64,000 nt of DNA from Gammaproteobacteria bacterium (GCA_018828125.1 JAHJWB010000008.1:37685-101684); one strand, 5' to 3'. Positions 17,333 through 28,979 are shown, numbered from the stretch's first letter. The notes: generated by a model from the letters alone, not told the origin. Made by a program: numbers and translations.

Positions 17333-17587
17333 GGAAGGTCGGGTCAATGGCGTGGGCACTCAGAGGCTGAGAGTTTGGAGTGCAAGGCGGGCATGGGCAA
17401 AAAACGCTCAATCTCTCAGAAGTGGGCACGCTCTGCACCCGCGCTGTGAGGGCTGCCCGGGCACACGGCGATGAGTGTACGCCCGCAGGCCGGGCAGGCT
17501 GTCGGTGCTGGCTTTCTGGCGGCAGGCGTGTGCGCGCGCGTCAAAACGACGCGCCGCTTTTGAAGCGGTTTCGGCCGTATTGCGGGC

Positions 17588-17614
17588 GGATTGTTGACGT
17601 ATTGCGAACAATCC
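17588..17614. promoter_or_regulatory. Operator-like inverted repeat before the nitroreductase
   Basis: GGATTGTT, 11-nt spacer, AACAATCC: perfect 8-bp arms with the T-N11-A geometry of LysR-type sites. It lies about 100 bp before the nitroreductase start, in a 382-bp gap between that gene and the divergent kinase gene. I see no other gene or clear structure in the gap. Confidence 0.5.
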
Positions 17615-17714
17615 TTTTCCTTGCGGGGCCTTACCGGCGGGTGAGGGTCGGCCTAAAGTTCATACCAGCCGCACCGTCGTGCGCTCGAGCTTTCTCCGAT
17701 CACAGGATTCTTTT

Positions 17715-18377
17715 ATGACCACTGCCACCCACACCGTTGCCGCACAACCGCTGCTCAACCAACTGCAATGGCGCTACGCCGCCAAAAAGCTCAACCCCGC
17801 TAAGCCAGTTCCGCAAGACAAGGTAGAACGCATTCTCGAAGCCGCTCGCCTGGCGCCCACGTCCAGCGGGCTGCAGCCGTTTGAGATTTTCGTGGTGACT
17901 GACCCCGCTGTGCGCGCCAAGATTCAGCCCATCGCATGGAACCAGGCCCAGATCACGGACGGCTCCCACCTGCTGGTGTTTGCCGCGTGGGACAACTACA
18001 CGGCCGACCGCATCAACATGATGTTTGACCTGACCAACGAACAACGCGGCTTCAAGAACGAAGGCTGGGAAAACTACCGCCAGATGTTGCTGGGCATGTA
18101 CCCCCAGCGCGACGCGGAAGTGAACTTTCAGCACGCAGCCCGCCAGGCCTACATCGGCATGAGCGCTGCGCTGATCGCTGCTGCGTTTGAAGAAGTCGAC
18201 TCCACCCCCATGGAAGGCTTTGACCCGGCCGCCTTGGATGAAATTCTGGGCTTGCGTGCCAAGGGTCTGCGCAGCGTCGCCATCATGCCGCTGGGCTACC
18301 GGGCGGATGAAGGCGACTGGCTGGTGAACCTGAAGAAGGTACGCCGCTCACGCGAGCAGTTCGTGACCGAAGTCTGA
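17715..18377 (+). CDS. NAD(P)H-dependent nitroreductase (NfsB-like)
   Basis: 220 aa from the ATG at 17715, which follows AGGA. FMN-dependent nitroreductase fold: RYAAKKLNPAKPVPQDKVERILEAARLAPTSSGLQPFEIFVV is the hallmark FMN-binding N-terminus, and AARQAYIGMSAALIAAAFEEVDSTPMEGFDPAALDEILGL the dimer interface and C-terminal flavin loop. Such enzymes reduce nitroaromatics, quinones or enals; length and motifs are close to E. coli NfsB. It ends at a strong bidirectional terminator. Confidence 0.92.
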   Translation: MTTATHTVAAQPLLNQLQWRYAAKKLNPAKPVPQDKVERILEAARLAPTSSGLQPFEIFVVTDPAVRAKIQPIAWNQAQITDGSHLLVFAAWDNYTADRINMMFDLTNEQRGFKNEGWENYRQMLLGMYPQRDAEVNFQHAARQAYIGMSAALIAAAFEEVDSTPMEGFDPAALDEILGLRAKGLRSVAIMPLGYRADEGDWLVNLKKVRRSREQFVTEV

Positions 18378-18400
18378 GGGCGCTGCGTTCATGCACAAAA

Positions 18401-18422
18401 AGGCCGGGTCACAACCCGGCCT
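18401..18422. terminator. Bidirectional rho-independent terminator
   Basis: AGGCCGGGT (18401-18409), CACA loop, ACCCGGCCT (18414-18422), with an A-run before and a T-run after; between convergent nitroreductase and MFS genes. Confidence 0.92.
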
Positions 18423-18441
18423 TTTTTTTGCATGCAGAGTC

Positions 18442-19809
18442 TCAGCGTGTGGCAGGCGTTGCATCCGTCACGCGCCGCATGGGTGTCAGGACCCAGGCCA
18501 GGGCCACCAGCACTACCAGCGTCCCACCGCTGGCCGCAAACAACGGGGTCAGCGTGATGCTTTTCATCACCCAGCCCGTGACGGCCGCAGAGATGGGTGC
18601 CAGGCCCATGAAGATGAACATGAACAGGCTCATCGCGCGGCCCAGCAAGGCGGGCGGAACCCGTTGCTGAATCCAGGTGAAAACGCTCACTTGCATGAAA
18701 CCGCCCAAGAGACCTATGACCAGCATCAGCGCAGCGCCTTGCCACACCGCGGTGATGAGGCCCAGTGGCATGAACAGCGTGCCGATGATGGCGTCGAACA
18801 CCAGGATGGTCAGGCCCAGGCTGCCAAAGCGCAGCCGGGGCACCATGCCCGACACCACCATGCCCAGCAGCGTTCCCGCACCGTGCGCCCCGAGCATGGT
18901 GCCGAACGCGGCAGCGCCCAGTTGCGGGGTGCTGCTCGCCAGCACGGGGATGGCGATGTGGACGGGGCCCATGATGAACAGTGCGATGGCACTCCAATAC
19001 AAGAAGCAGGTGCGCAGTTCGTTGTCGCGCCAGAAGTGCGCTAGGCCCTGCGCCACCGATGCCAGTACCGCCTGTGGTGCGGCCGCAGCAGGATGCGCGC
19101 TGGCGTGGGTCCGCACTTTGGTCAAGGTCCAGGCCGACAAGGCAAAACTCAAGGCATCCAGGGCAAAGGCCAAACCGATGCCCGTGGCGTTGGCGTGCGC
19201 AGGTGCACCCGTGTTGCCGCCGCTCGCATGGCCGGATACGCCCGCACCAAACAGCGCAATCAGCAGACCAGCCAGCAAAGGCCCGAGGAACATGGTCAGC
19301 TGACGCAAGCCCAGGCTGATGCCGTTGGCTGCCTGCAGCTGCGGGCGCGCCACCACGTGCGGCATCATGGCCGTGCCTGCGGGGATGCTGAACGCCGTAG
19401 CCAGCCCAATGCCCAGCGACAGGGCATACACCATCCACAGCGTCAGCGTGCCTGCCAGCACCAGCCCTGCAAGCGCCGCGAGCAGTACGAGGTTGATGTA
19501 CTTGGTCACCATCAGCACCTGCTTGGGCGAGTGGCGGTCCACCAGGGCGCCCCCCACCAGGATGAACACCGCGCGCGGAATACTGATGAGCGCCAGCACG
19601 GTGCCCAGCACCAAGGTGTCTCCCGTCATTTGAAGCACCAGCCAGGGCAGTGCAATGAGCGTGAACTGGTCGCCCAGCATGGACAGGAAAGAGCCTCCCG
19701 TCATCCAGCGGAAATTGGAGTCCTTGAGCAGCGCGGCGCGCGGATCGTCTGGCGAGGTGGTACCTCGGTCCAGCGGTTTTTGGAGGGGAGGAGATGTGTC
19801 AGCAGTCAT
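18442..19809 (-). CDS. MFS exporter (enterobactin/macrolide exporter-like)
   Basis: 455 aa from the ATG at 19809, preferred over 19821 because the MerR-type promoter just upstream would make 19821 almost leaderless. Twelve predicted helices; N-terminal NFRWMTGGSFLSMLGDQFTLIALPWLVLQMTG and the loop VDRHSPKQVLM fit the MFS_3 group, which includes EntS and macrolide/tetracycline-type drug exporters. A His/Ala-rich cytoplasmic loop lies between helices 6 and 7. It is the likely target of the upstream MerR/TipAS regulator, so efflux of a drug-like ligand is a reasonable inference. Confidence 0.9.
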   Translation of the reverse strand: MTADTSPPLQKPLDRGTTSPDDPRAALLKDSNFRWMTGGSFLSMLGDQFTLIALPWLVLQMTGDTLVLGTVLALISIPRAVFILVGGALVDRHSPKQVLMVTKYINLVLLAALAGLVLAGTLTLWMVYALSLGIGLATAFSIPAGTAMMPHVVARPQLQAANGISLGLRQLTMFLGPLLAGLLIALFGAGVSGHASGGNTGAPAHANATGIGLAFALDALSFALSAWTLTKVRTHASAHPAAAAPQAVLASVAQGLAHFWRDNELRTCFLYWSAIALFIMGPVHIAIPVLASSTPQLGAAAFGTMLGAHGAGTLLGMVVSGMVPRLRFGSLGLTILVFDAIIGTLFMPLGLITAVWQGAALMLVIGLLGGFMQVSVFTWIQQRVPPALLGRAMSLFMFIFMGLAPISAAVTGWVMKSITLTPLFAASGGTLVVLVALAWVLTPMRRVTDATPATR

Positions 19810-19833
19810 GTTTCGTTCCATTCATGACGACCG

Positions 19834-19864
19834 ACTGTCGGCCCTCACGCTGCGTGAGGGTCAA
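19834..19864 (-). promoter_or_regulatory. MerR-type promoter and operator
   Basis: On the minus strand: -35 TTGACC (19859-19864), 19-bp spacer, -10 GACAGT (19834-19839). The 19-bp palindrome CCCTCACGC-A-GCGTGAGGG (19842-19860) fills the spacer. An over-long spacer carrying a dyad is the defining architecture of MerR-activated promoters. Confidence 0.85.
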
Positions 19865-19906
19865 GAGTTTTGCAACGCACTTCTGCGATTTTTTTGTATG
19901 TTGCGA

Positions 19907-20977
19907 TCAGCGGCGAGAACGAGCGGGTTTGGGCGCCGGGGCAGCGTGAGTGCCGGACATCGCGGGTGTCGTGGGCATTGCCTGTGCCAGCGCCATGTCA
20001 AGGTAGGCGCGAACGGGTGCACTCAAGGGAGAGCCAGCCTGCAACAAGGGCTCGCTGGCCGATGCCATGAGCAGTTTTTGTCGCAGTGCGGTGTTGTGGC
20101 AGGTCAGTGTGTCGAACAACGTGTTCCAGCGCAGGGCGGCGGCCACCGCGTCGGGGTGGTGCGGGGGGATGTCGCAGGCCAGGAGCTGCTGTACATCAGC
20201 CTCTACCGCAGCCCAGTCGGTATGGGGCACATGGCCCAGCATGCGCAGGTCGTCACGGGTCAGGTATTTTTCGAGCAGCGCCATGCGCTGCTTGATGGCG
20301 GTTTCGATGTACTCGATCATTTCGCCCGGAGGTGCGTGGTTGCGCCCCTGGGTGCTGGGCTCGGTACGGAACATATGGCCCCAGCGCTCCAGCAGGTCCA
20401 TGTCGCCCTTCATCCAGTGCAGCATGAGCGCCATCCACCGGTAGGCCAATGCTTGCACCTCGGGTGTGTCGGGCGCCAACTGACGGTCCATGGCCCCGCG
20501 CACCAGGTCCTTGACGATCAGCCAATCGGCCTCGATCAGGTGCCAGCTTTGAAAGATGTTCTTGAGTTCGGCGGAACTGAAATACTTGCCATAAGTCGTC
20601 ATCAGCGCCAGGGCTTCCAGCCAATTGCCCATGTCTGGCTCAGCGCCTGCCATCAGCCCATCGCGCAGCATGGTCAGGCGTCCGCGCAGTTCCGTGGCCT
20701 GCATGATCTGCTGGTCCAGCGATCGGATTTGCTGCGCGATGATGCGCTCAGGTGCCAGACCGGTGCCCGCCAGAAGTGCGTCAATGTCGGCGAGCGCAAG
20801 GCCCATCTGGCGCATGGTCTGAATGCCGTGCAGCCGCTGGACATCGGCCTGGCTATACAGACGGTAGCCCGCCTCGGAGCGGCCCGAAGGCTTGAGCAGG
20901 CCGATCTCGTCGTAATGGTGCAGCGTGCGCACCGTAAGGGCGGTGCGCCGCGCCAGATCTCCGACCTTGAGCAGCAT
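19907..20977 (-). CDS. MerR-family regulator with TipAS-like ligand domain
   Basis: 356 aa. Residues 1-70 are a MerR winged helix (LKVGDLARRTALTVRTLHHYDEIGLLKPSGRSEAGYRLYS), followed by the long dimerisation helix. The C-terminal half (KYFSSAELKNIFQSWHLIEADWLIVKDLVRGAM...) looks like the all-helical TipAS domain, which in TipA traps thiopeptide antibiotics. Lies 98 bp upstream of the MFS exporter, with a MerR promoter in the gap. The MerR/TipAS plus exporter pairing suggests ligand-induced efflux. It follows fkpA-like gene by 20 bp. Confidence 0.92.
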   Translation of the reverse strand: MLLKVGDLARRTALTVRTLHHYDEIGLLKPSGRSEAGYRLYSQADVQRLHGIQTMRQMGLALADIDALLAGTGLAPERIIAQQIRSLDQQIMQATELRGRLTMLRDGLMAGAEPDMGNWLEALALMTTYGKYFSSAELKNIFQSWHLIEADWLIVKDLVRGAMDRQLAPDTPEVQALAYRWMALMLHWMKGDMDLLERWGHMFRTEPSTQGRNHAPPGEMIEYIETAIKQRMALLEKYLTRDDLRMLGHVPHTDWAAVEADVQQLLACDIPPHHPDAVAAALRWNTLFDTLTCHNTALRQKLLMASASEPLLQAGSPLSAPVRAYLDMALAQAMPTTPAMSGTHAAPAPKPARSRR

Positions 20978-20997
20978 GATGGCGGGCGTTGGGCTGG

Positions 20998-21411
20998 TTA
21001 GCGACCTACCGAGATCAACTCAATCTCAAAATTCAGCGTGGCGTTGGGCGGAATCACGCCGCCCGCGCCGGCTGCGCCGTAGGCGATCGCGGGTGGGCAG
21101 GTCAGCTTGGCCTTGCCGCCCGGCTTCATGCGCTGCACGCCTTCGGTCCAGCAAGGAATCACGCGGTTGAGCGGGAACGAGGTGGGTTCGCCACGCTTGT
21201 AGGAGCTGTCGAATTCCTTGCCGTCCAGGAACATGCCTTTGTAGTGCACCTTGACCGTGTCGGTCGCCTTGGGCGAATCGCCGGTGCCGTCCTTGAGCGA
21301 TTCGTACACCAGGCCACTGGCGGTCGTGACGGGGCTCGCCGCTTGGGCGTGTAGGGAGGCAAAAGGGGCTGCCAGCAGGCTAGCCAGCACAAGAGTGAAG
21401 GGAATGCGCAC
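20998..21411 (-). CDS. Periplasmic FKBP-type peptidyl-prolyl isomerase
   Basis: 137 aa from a GTG at 21411 with AAGGA upstream. Signal peptide MRIPFTLVLASLLAAPFASLHAQA, then a single FKBP domain: VKVHYKGMFLDGKEFDSSYKRG, VIPCWTEGVQRMKPGGKAKLTCPPAIAYG, IPPNATLNFEIELISV. The active-site tyrosine, aspartate and aromatic residues of the family are present. A periplasmic proline isomerase/chaperone. Upstream of merR on the same strand with a 20-bp gap. Confidence 0.92.
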   Translation of the reverse strand: MRIPFTLVLASLLAAPFASLHAQAASPVTTASGLVYESLKDGTGDSPKATDTVKVHYKGMFLDGKEFDSSYKRGEPTSFPLNRVIPCWTEGVQRMKPGGKAKLTCPPAIAYGAAGAGGVIPPNATLNFEIELISVGR

Positions 21412-21610
21412 GGGGTGTCCTTGAAGAAGAAATAGTGTGACTCGACTGGCTCGCGGCAGAGGGGGCTGTGCTGCGGCGCGCTAGTTTAAGGGGGTTGTTG
21501 CCCCAACCCGCCGGGGACGCGTTAACAAGCGTTAATGCGCTGAAGTGTGCTTGCCGCAACACTGCCGCTGCGGCCAATCGGCGCCGCGTGCACACCTGCG
21601 GAGAAAACGG

Positions 21611-22852
21611 ATGCATCCACACCACGGTCCCAGCCAATGGCCCCGAAGAACATTTTTGAGCGCCTTGGCTGCGGCAAGCGCGAGTGCCGTTGCAACGCAA
21701 GGATCGACGTCGCTGGCAGCCCGCCTGCCCGAAGCCATGGCGCGCCCGGGCGGTGCGGACCTGCCTTATGGCCTGCCGGCGCTGCCAGAGCGGCACTTGG
21801 AGCGCACGGTGTCGATGACCGCCGGCTTTCCCGTCTGGAGGACTCCGCTGCAGCACCAGCGCGGCATCATCACGCCCAGTGGTCTGCACTTTGCCCTGCA
21901 CCACAACGGTGTGCCTGACATTGCGCCGGAGCGCCATACGCTGAATGTGCATGGATTGGTGCACAAACCGCTGCGTTTTGATCTGGACCGGCTGTTGCGC
22001 TACCCCATGGTCAGCCGCGTGCATTTTCTGGAATGCGCGGGCGACTCTGCGGCCAATGCGCTGTCGCCCACGGCGCTGGACCAGACACTGGGTGAGATAG
22101 CGGGCGAGGTGTCGTGTTCGGAGTGGACGGGCGTGCCGCTGGCCTATCTGCTGGATGAGGCAGGGCTCAAGGACCGCGCCCAATGGGTGGTGGCCGAAGG
22201 CGCCGATGGCGGTTCACACAGCCGCAGTTTGCCGCTGAAGGCCTTGCTGGAGCATGGTATGGTGGCGCTGTACCAGAACGGCGAGCGGCTGCGGCCGTCG
22301 CAGGGCTACCCCATGCGCCTGTTCATGCCCGGCTGGGAGGGCAACGTCAATGTGAAATGGCTACACCGGCTGGAGGTGACCGACACCCCTGCGTACACCA
22401 AGGACGAGTCGGGCCTGTACACGCAGGTGCTGGCCGATGGGCGCATCGAGCGCTTTGCCTTTCACATGGAGGTGAAATCGGTGATCACGCACCCCTCGGG
22501 GCAGCAACGTTTGCCGGATCCCCACGGGTTCTATGAAATCTCCGGGCTGGCCTGGTCGGGCCGTGGGCGCATTGCGCGCGTGGATGTATCGGTGGACGGC
22601 GGTCTCACGTGGGCTCCGGCACAGTTGCACGGGCCCGTGCTGGACCGGGCCTTCACGCGCTTCACGCTGCCATGGAATTGGAACGGCCGCAAAGCCGACC
22701 TGATGAGCCGCGCCACCGACGAACACGGCCGCGCGCAGCCGCTGCGCAGCGAGTGGAAGCGCCGCTACGCCATGCATTCGTTCAACCATTACAACGCGGT
22801 GCAGGCCTGGCGCGTGCAGGCAGACGGCCGCGTGGAGAACGTTTATGCGTGA
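21611..22852 (+). CDS. soxC: SoxC-like sulfite/sulfane dehydrogenase molybdoprotein
   Basis: 413 aa from the ATG at 21611 (GGAG upstream). Twin-arginine signal PRRTFLSALAAA marks export of a folded cofactor protein. The oxidoreductase molybdopterin domain has the Mo-binding cysteine C142 in FLECAGDS, followed by SCSEWTGVPLAYLLDEAG and RLFMPGWEGNVNVKWLHRLEV; the C-terminal Mo-co dimerisation domain has VSVDGGLTWAPAQL. This layout fits SoxC, which with SoxD oxidises protein-bound sulfane sulfur, better than plain sulfite oxidase. It overlaps the cytochrome gene by 8 bp. No soxXYZAB genes are in the window, so the pair is an orphan here. Confidence 0.87.
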   Translation: MHPHHGPSQWPRRTFLSALAAASASAVATQGSTSLAARLPEAMARPGGADLPYGLPALPERHLERTVSMTAGFPVWRTPLQHQRGIITPSGLHFALHHNGVPDIAPERHTLNVHGLVHKPLRFDLDRLLRYPMVSRVHFLECAGDSAANALSPTALDQTLGEIAGEVSCSEWTGVPLAYLLDEAGLKDRAQWVVAEGADGGSHSRSLPLKALLEHGMVALYQNGERLRPSQGYPMRLFMPGWEGNVNVKWLHRLEVTDTPAYTKDESGLYTQVLADGRIERFAFHMEVKSVITHPSGQQRLPDPHGFYEISGLAWSGRGRIARVDVSVDGGLTWAPAQLHGPVLDRAFTRFTLPWNWNGRKADLMSRATDEHGRAQPLRSEWKRRYAMHSFNHYNAVQAWRVQADGRVENVYA

Positions 22853-23474
22853 AGACATGTGTTGCCCTGTGCTGCTGGCCGCGCGCGCCACCGTGCAGTT
22901 GGGTGTCGTCGTGTTGATGGCAGCGGTGCTGCTGGCCGTCGGTGGTGCCAGCGAGGCGCAAACTCCCCCAAGCTCCATGGTCATTGGCCTGGGGCAGCCG
23001 TTGTCAACCGCCGACATTGAGCGCTATGCCATCACCGTCTTCCCCGACGGCAGCAACCTGCCACCCGGCCGGGGCAGTGTGGAGCAGGGTGCGCGGCTGT
23101 ATGCCATGCACTGCGCGTCGTGCCATGGCGCGCAAGGCATCGAAGGGCCCGCCGCGCGGCTGGTGGGCACGGATGGTTTCATTGGCTGGAGCGACCCGCT
23201 GCGTCCCTTGCGCGTGCGCAAATACCCGCTGCAGGTTCTGTCAGTGGGCGCGATGTGGCCCTATGCCACCACGCTGTTCGACTACGTGCGCCGGGGCATG
23301 CCCCTGCATGCCCCCAAGAGCCTCACCGACGACGAGGTGTATGCCGTAACGGCGCATTTGCTGCATCTGAACGGGCTGGTGCCCAGCCACGCTGTGATGG
23401 ACCGCAAAAGTCTGCCCTTGGTGGTGATGCCAGGGCGCGCGCGCACGGTCAGCGCGTGGCCGCTGGAGCCATGA
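22845..23474 (+). CDS. soxD: Monohaem cytochrome c, electron acceptor of the SoxC-like protein
   Basis: 209 aa. N-terminal signal peptide, then one haem-binding CASCH motif (C90, C93, H94) in SVEQGARLYAMHCASCHGAQGIEGPAARLVG. The C-terminal YATTLFDYVRRGMPLHAPKSLTDDEVYAVTAHLLHLNGLV carries the axial methionine candidate. This resembles SoxD, but the Paracoccus protein has two haems and is longer, so the gene name is by context. Overlap ATGCGTGA with soxC suggests translational coupling. It converges with the Crp/Fnr gene with only 6 bp between stop codons and no terminator. Confidence 0.85.
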   Translation: MREDMCCPVLLAARATVQLGVVVLMAAVLLAVGGASEAQTPPSSMVIGLGQPLSTADIERYAITVFPDGSNLPPGRGSVEQGARLYAMHCASCHGAQGIEGPAARLVGTDGFIGWSDPLRPLRVRKYPLQVLSVGAMWPYATTLFDYVRRGMPLHAPKSLTDDEVYAVTAHLLHLNGLVPSHAVMDRKSLPLVVMPGRARTVSAWPLEP

Positions 23475-23480
23475 GGCAGT

Positions 23481-24092
23481 TCAACGAACGTTTGCTGTTT
23501 CGATCATGCCAAGCCGTGAGCGGATGCGCGAGAGCGATACCGGCGAGATGCCCAGATAGCTGGCCACATGGTGCTGCGGCAGATGCGGAGCCAGGTCGCC
23601 ATGCGTGGCCAGAAAGGTCTGGTAGCGCACCTCGGGCGGGTGGCTGAGCAACTCGGCCTCTCGTTGGGCGTGCTGCTGAAAGACATAGCCCAGGGCTTCT
23701 TGCAGCGGTGCGCCAATGTGGGGAAAGGTGCGCAGCCAATGCTCAAGCGTGGCATAAGGCAGCTCTACGGCCTGCACCGGCAAAAGGGCCTCGATCGCGT
23801 AGGGGCTGAGCAAGGCCTGCGGTGGCAGACTGCCCGCCACCCAGTTGCCGGTGCCGTGGAATGAACGGTTGCGCTCTGTGCCCTGGTCGTTAAGGTAGAA
23901 CAGACGCACCAGACCGCTGCGCACCTGCCAGCAGCGCGTGCTGCTCTCGCCCGCCTGCTGCAGCAAGGTGCCTGCGTCGAACTGGTGCACAGGCAGCGCC
24001 TGCCACAGAGAGGCCAGAGCGGGTTCAGACTGAACCAGCGCTTCCAGCGCGGGGGGCTGGCAGACGGTACAAACGCTGGTGGAGACGTTCAC
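23481..24092 (-). CDS. Crp/Fnr-family transcriptional regulator
   Basis: 203 aa from a GTG at 24092, six bases after the gcvP stop. cNMP-binding-like beta roll (HQFDAGTLLQQAGESSTRCWQVRSGLVRLFYLNDQGTERNRSFHGTGNWVAGS) and a C-terminal HTH_Crp (LPQHHVASYLGISPVSLSRIRSRLG). Cysteines occur as SVCTVC near the N-terminus and one at about position 54; the four-cysteine pattern of FNR is not complete, so it is more likely CRP-like or ligand-free. Position behind gcvP suggests cotranscription with the glycine cleavage operon; position facing soxCD suggests a role there. Neither is shown. Confidence 0.9.
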   Translation of the reverse strand: MNVSTSVCTVCQPPALEALVQSEPALASLWQALPVHQFDAGTLLQQAGESSTRCWQVRSGLVRLFYLNDQGTERNRSFHGTGNWVAGSLPPQALLSPYAIEALLPVQAVELPYATLEHWLRTFPHIGAPLQEALGYVFQQHAQREAELLSHPPEVRYQTFLATHGDLAPHLPQHHVASYLGISPVSLSRIRSRLGMIETANVR

Positions 24093-24098
24093 CGTGCT

Positions 24099-26990
<2,892 letters not shown>

Positions 26991-27067
26991 CGGCGGCGGC
27001 GTGGGACAACAAGGAGGCACATTGGCCCGGCAGGGCGCCGGGCCGCGGGGAGCAATAGATGCTGTTA

Positions 27068-27442
27068 TCAGGCGTTCTTGGCGAACTCTGCATACGCAGG
27101 TTCGTCCATCAGCGCATCAAACTGCATCATGTCGGTCACGTGGACCTTGAAAAACCAGCCAGCGCCCAGCGGGTCGGTGTTGGCCAGCGAAGGGTCGGCG
27201 CGCAGCGCTTCGTTCACTTCGACGATTTCGCCGGTGACGGGCATGTACACGTCGGCGGCAGCCTTGACGGACTCCACCACGCCAGCGACATCACCCTGGG
27301 TGAAGGTCTTGCCGACTTCGGGTAGGTCCACAAACACCACATCGCCCAGCGCGTCCTGGGCATGCACCGTGATGCCCACGGTGGCGGCTTCGTGGTCGGA
27401 GATGTCGATCCATTCGTGATCTTTGGAAAACTTGACGGTCAT
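27068..27442 (-). CDS. gcvH: Glycine cleavage system H protein
   Basis: 124 aa. Carries the aminomethyl group on a lipoyl lysine, K60 in [23 protein letters not shown]. Starts [44 protein letters not shown], the family's usual N-terminus. 93 bp after gcvT and 78 bp before gcvP on the same strand, under the same riboswitch-controlled transcript. Confidence 0.98.
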   Translation of the reverse strand: MTVKFSKDHEWIDISDHEAATVGITVHAQDALGDVVFVDLPEVGKTFTQGDVAGVVESVKAAADVYMPVTGEIVEVNEALRADPSLANTDPLGAGWFFKVHVTDMMQFDALMDEPAYAEFAKNA

Positions 27443-27534
27443 GGGGGCTCCAGAAAAGAAGAGGGGTAATTAACAAATAAACAAAGTGCCGATGCCAGTG
27501 CGGACTGTAGCCGGGCTGGCGCCCTTATCGCACG

Positions 27535-28683
27535 TCAGCCGCGGTAGTAGCGCGCGGGGGTGAAGGGCATGGCGCGCACTTCCATGGGCACGGCCTTGCC
27601 GCGCACGATGGCGTTCACCCGTGTGCCAACCGCTGCAAACGCGGGCGTCACATAGCCCATGGCCACAGGCTCGTTCACCGTAGGGCCCAAGAGGCCGCTG
27701 GTCACTTCGCCAATCTTCTGGCCGTCGGTGCTTTGCAGCTCGGTGTGTTCGCGCACGGGCACACGTTCCAATGCGACCAGACCTACACGCTTGCGCTGCA
27801 GGCCGGCGGGGTTGTCGATCTGCGCGAGCACCTTGTCGGCCCCGGGGAATCCCCCTGAGCGGGCGCCACCGGTGCGGCGTACCTTCTGGATGGCCCAGTT
27901 CAGTGCGGCTTCAGGCGGCGTGGTGGTGGTGTCGATGTCGTTGCCGTATAGGCACAGGCCCGCTTCGAGCCGCAGTGAGTTGCGGGCGCCCAGGCCGATG
28001 GGTTTGACCTCGGGCTGGGCCAGCAGGGCGCGGGCCAGGGTGTCGGCCTGCGCGGCGGGCACCGAGATTTCGAAACCGTCTTCGCCCGTGTAGCCGCTGC
28101 GGGTCACAAAACAGTCGCAGCCCGCCATGGAAAAATCGCCGCCCGTCATGAAAACCAGCTTTTCCACGCCGGGCGCCAGACGCGCAAGTGCTGTGACGGC
28201 CTGCGGGCCCTGGAGCGCCAGCAGCGCATAGTCGGGCATGGGGATCACATTGCAGCGCTGGCCGATGCGCGCTTGGATATGCGCAATATCGCCCACCTTG
28301 CAGGCACCGTTCACGATCACGAAAAGCGTGGGCTCGCCATCCACCACGCCTTGGTTGAAAAACATCAGGTCATCAATGACCGTGCCTTCGTCGGTCAGCA
28401 GCAGACCATAGCGTTGTTTGCCCACGGGTAGGTCAATCACATCCATCGGCATCAGCGTTTCAAACGCCGCTGCGGCATCGGGGCCAACCAGCTTGAGCTG
28501 GCCCATGTGCGAGACATCAAACAAGCCCGCTGCATTGCGCGTGTGCTGGTGTTCGGCCATCAGGCCAGTGGGGTATTGCACGGGCATGGAATAGCCGGCA
28601 AACGGCACCATGCGAGCGCCCAGCTCGACATGCAGGGCGTTCAGGGGCGTGGTGATCAGGGGGGCGTGGGTGGCTGACGACAT
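27535..28683 (-). CDS. gcvT: Glycine cleavage system aminomethyltransferase, T protein
   Basis: 382 aa from the ATG at 28683, with GGAG seven bases upstream; the frame extends to 28722 but those codons run into the riboswitch region. Tetrahydrofolate-dependent: releases ammonia and forms methylene-THF from the GcvH-bound intermediate. Motifs ARMVPFAGYSMPVQYP, GLFDVSHMGQL, RSGYTGEDGFEISVP and the C-terminal REHTELQ/IGEVTSG folds are present. First gene of the operon, directly behind the tandem glycine riboswitch. Confidence 0.97.
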   Translation of the reverse strand: MSSATHAPLITTPLNALHVELGARMVPFAGYSMPVQYPTGLMAEHQHTRNAAGLFDVSHMGQLKLVGPDAAAAFETLMPMDVIDLPVGKQRYGLLLTDEGTVIDDLMFFNQGVVDGEPTLFVIVNGACKVGDIAHIQARIGQRCNVIPMPDYALLALQGPQAVTALARLAPGVEKLVFMTGGDFSMAGCDCFVTRSGYTGEDGFEISVPAAQADTLARALLAQPEVKPIGLGARNSLRLEAGLCLYGNDIDTTTTPPEAALNWAIQKVRRTGGARSGGFPGADKVLAQIDNPAGLQRKRVGLVALERVPVREHTELQSTDGQKIGEVTSGLLGPTVNEPVAMGYVTPAFAAVGTRVNAIVRGKAVPMEVRAMPFTPARYYRG

Positions 28684-28743
28684 GGCGGACTCCGGGCAAA
28701 TGGGGGCCGCGACCATCCACAAGAATGATCACGGGATTTGCCC

Positions 28744-28968
28744 TGCTGTCCGCTTTACCTGAGAGATTCGCCGCAGCGCCCTGGCTGGCCGTGCGGTTTG
28801 CTCCTTCGGTGGATGGCCTCGACGCGTGATGCGGTGGGCCATCTCTCTCCAGCAAGGGAACGCCCACATCACTGCGGGCGGTTGTCAGTCCTTTTGCCTG
28901 AGCGTTCGGCTGTTGCCTGCGCCTTCGGCGGTGTGTTTCCCCGAGGGGTCCGCACTCTCTCCTGACCG
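28744..28968 (-). ncRNA. Tandem glycine riboswitch
   Basis: On the minus strand two consecutive glycine aptamers occur. The first has GGAGAGAG, CGCCGAAGGCGCA, CTCAGGCAAAAGGACTG; the second TGGAGAGAG, CCACCGAAGGAGCAA, CTCTCAGGTAAAGCGGAC. The order GGAGAG - CCGAAGG - CTCAGG - AAAGGAC is the diagnostic glycine aptamer core. It lies between a TAGAAT -10 box and gcvT, so it should switch gcvTHP on with glycine. Confidence 0.96.
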
Positions 28969-28973
28969 GGGCG

Positions 28974-28979
28974 ATTCTA
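28974..28979 (-). promoter_or_regulatory. -10 box of the gcv operon
   Basis: TAGAAT on the minus strand lies six bases before the predicted riboswitch 5' end (GGTCAGGAGAG). The matching -35 region falls within the outer arm of palindromic element copy B and is poor. Confidence 0.55.

Noticed and set aside
23481..24092. FNR-type iron-sulfur sensor
   Set aside because: Only CxxC near the N-terminus plus one distant cysteine; the four-cysteine pattern of FNR is incomplete.
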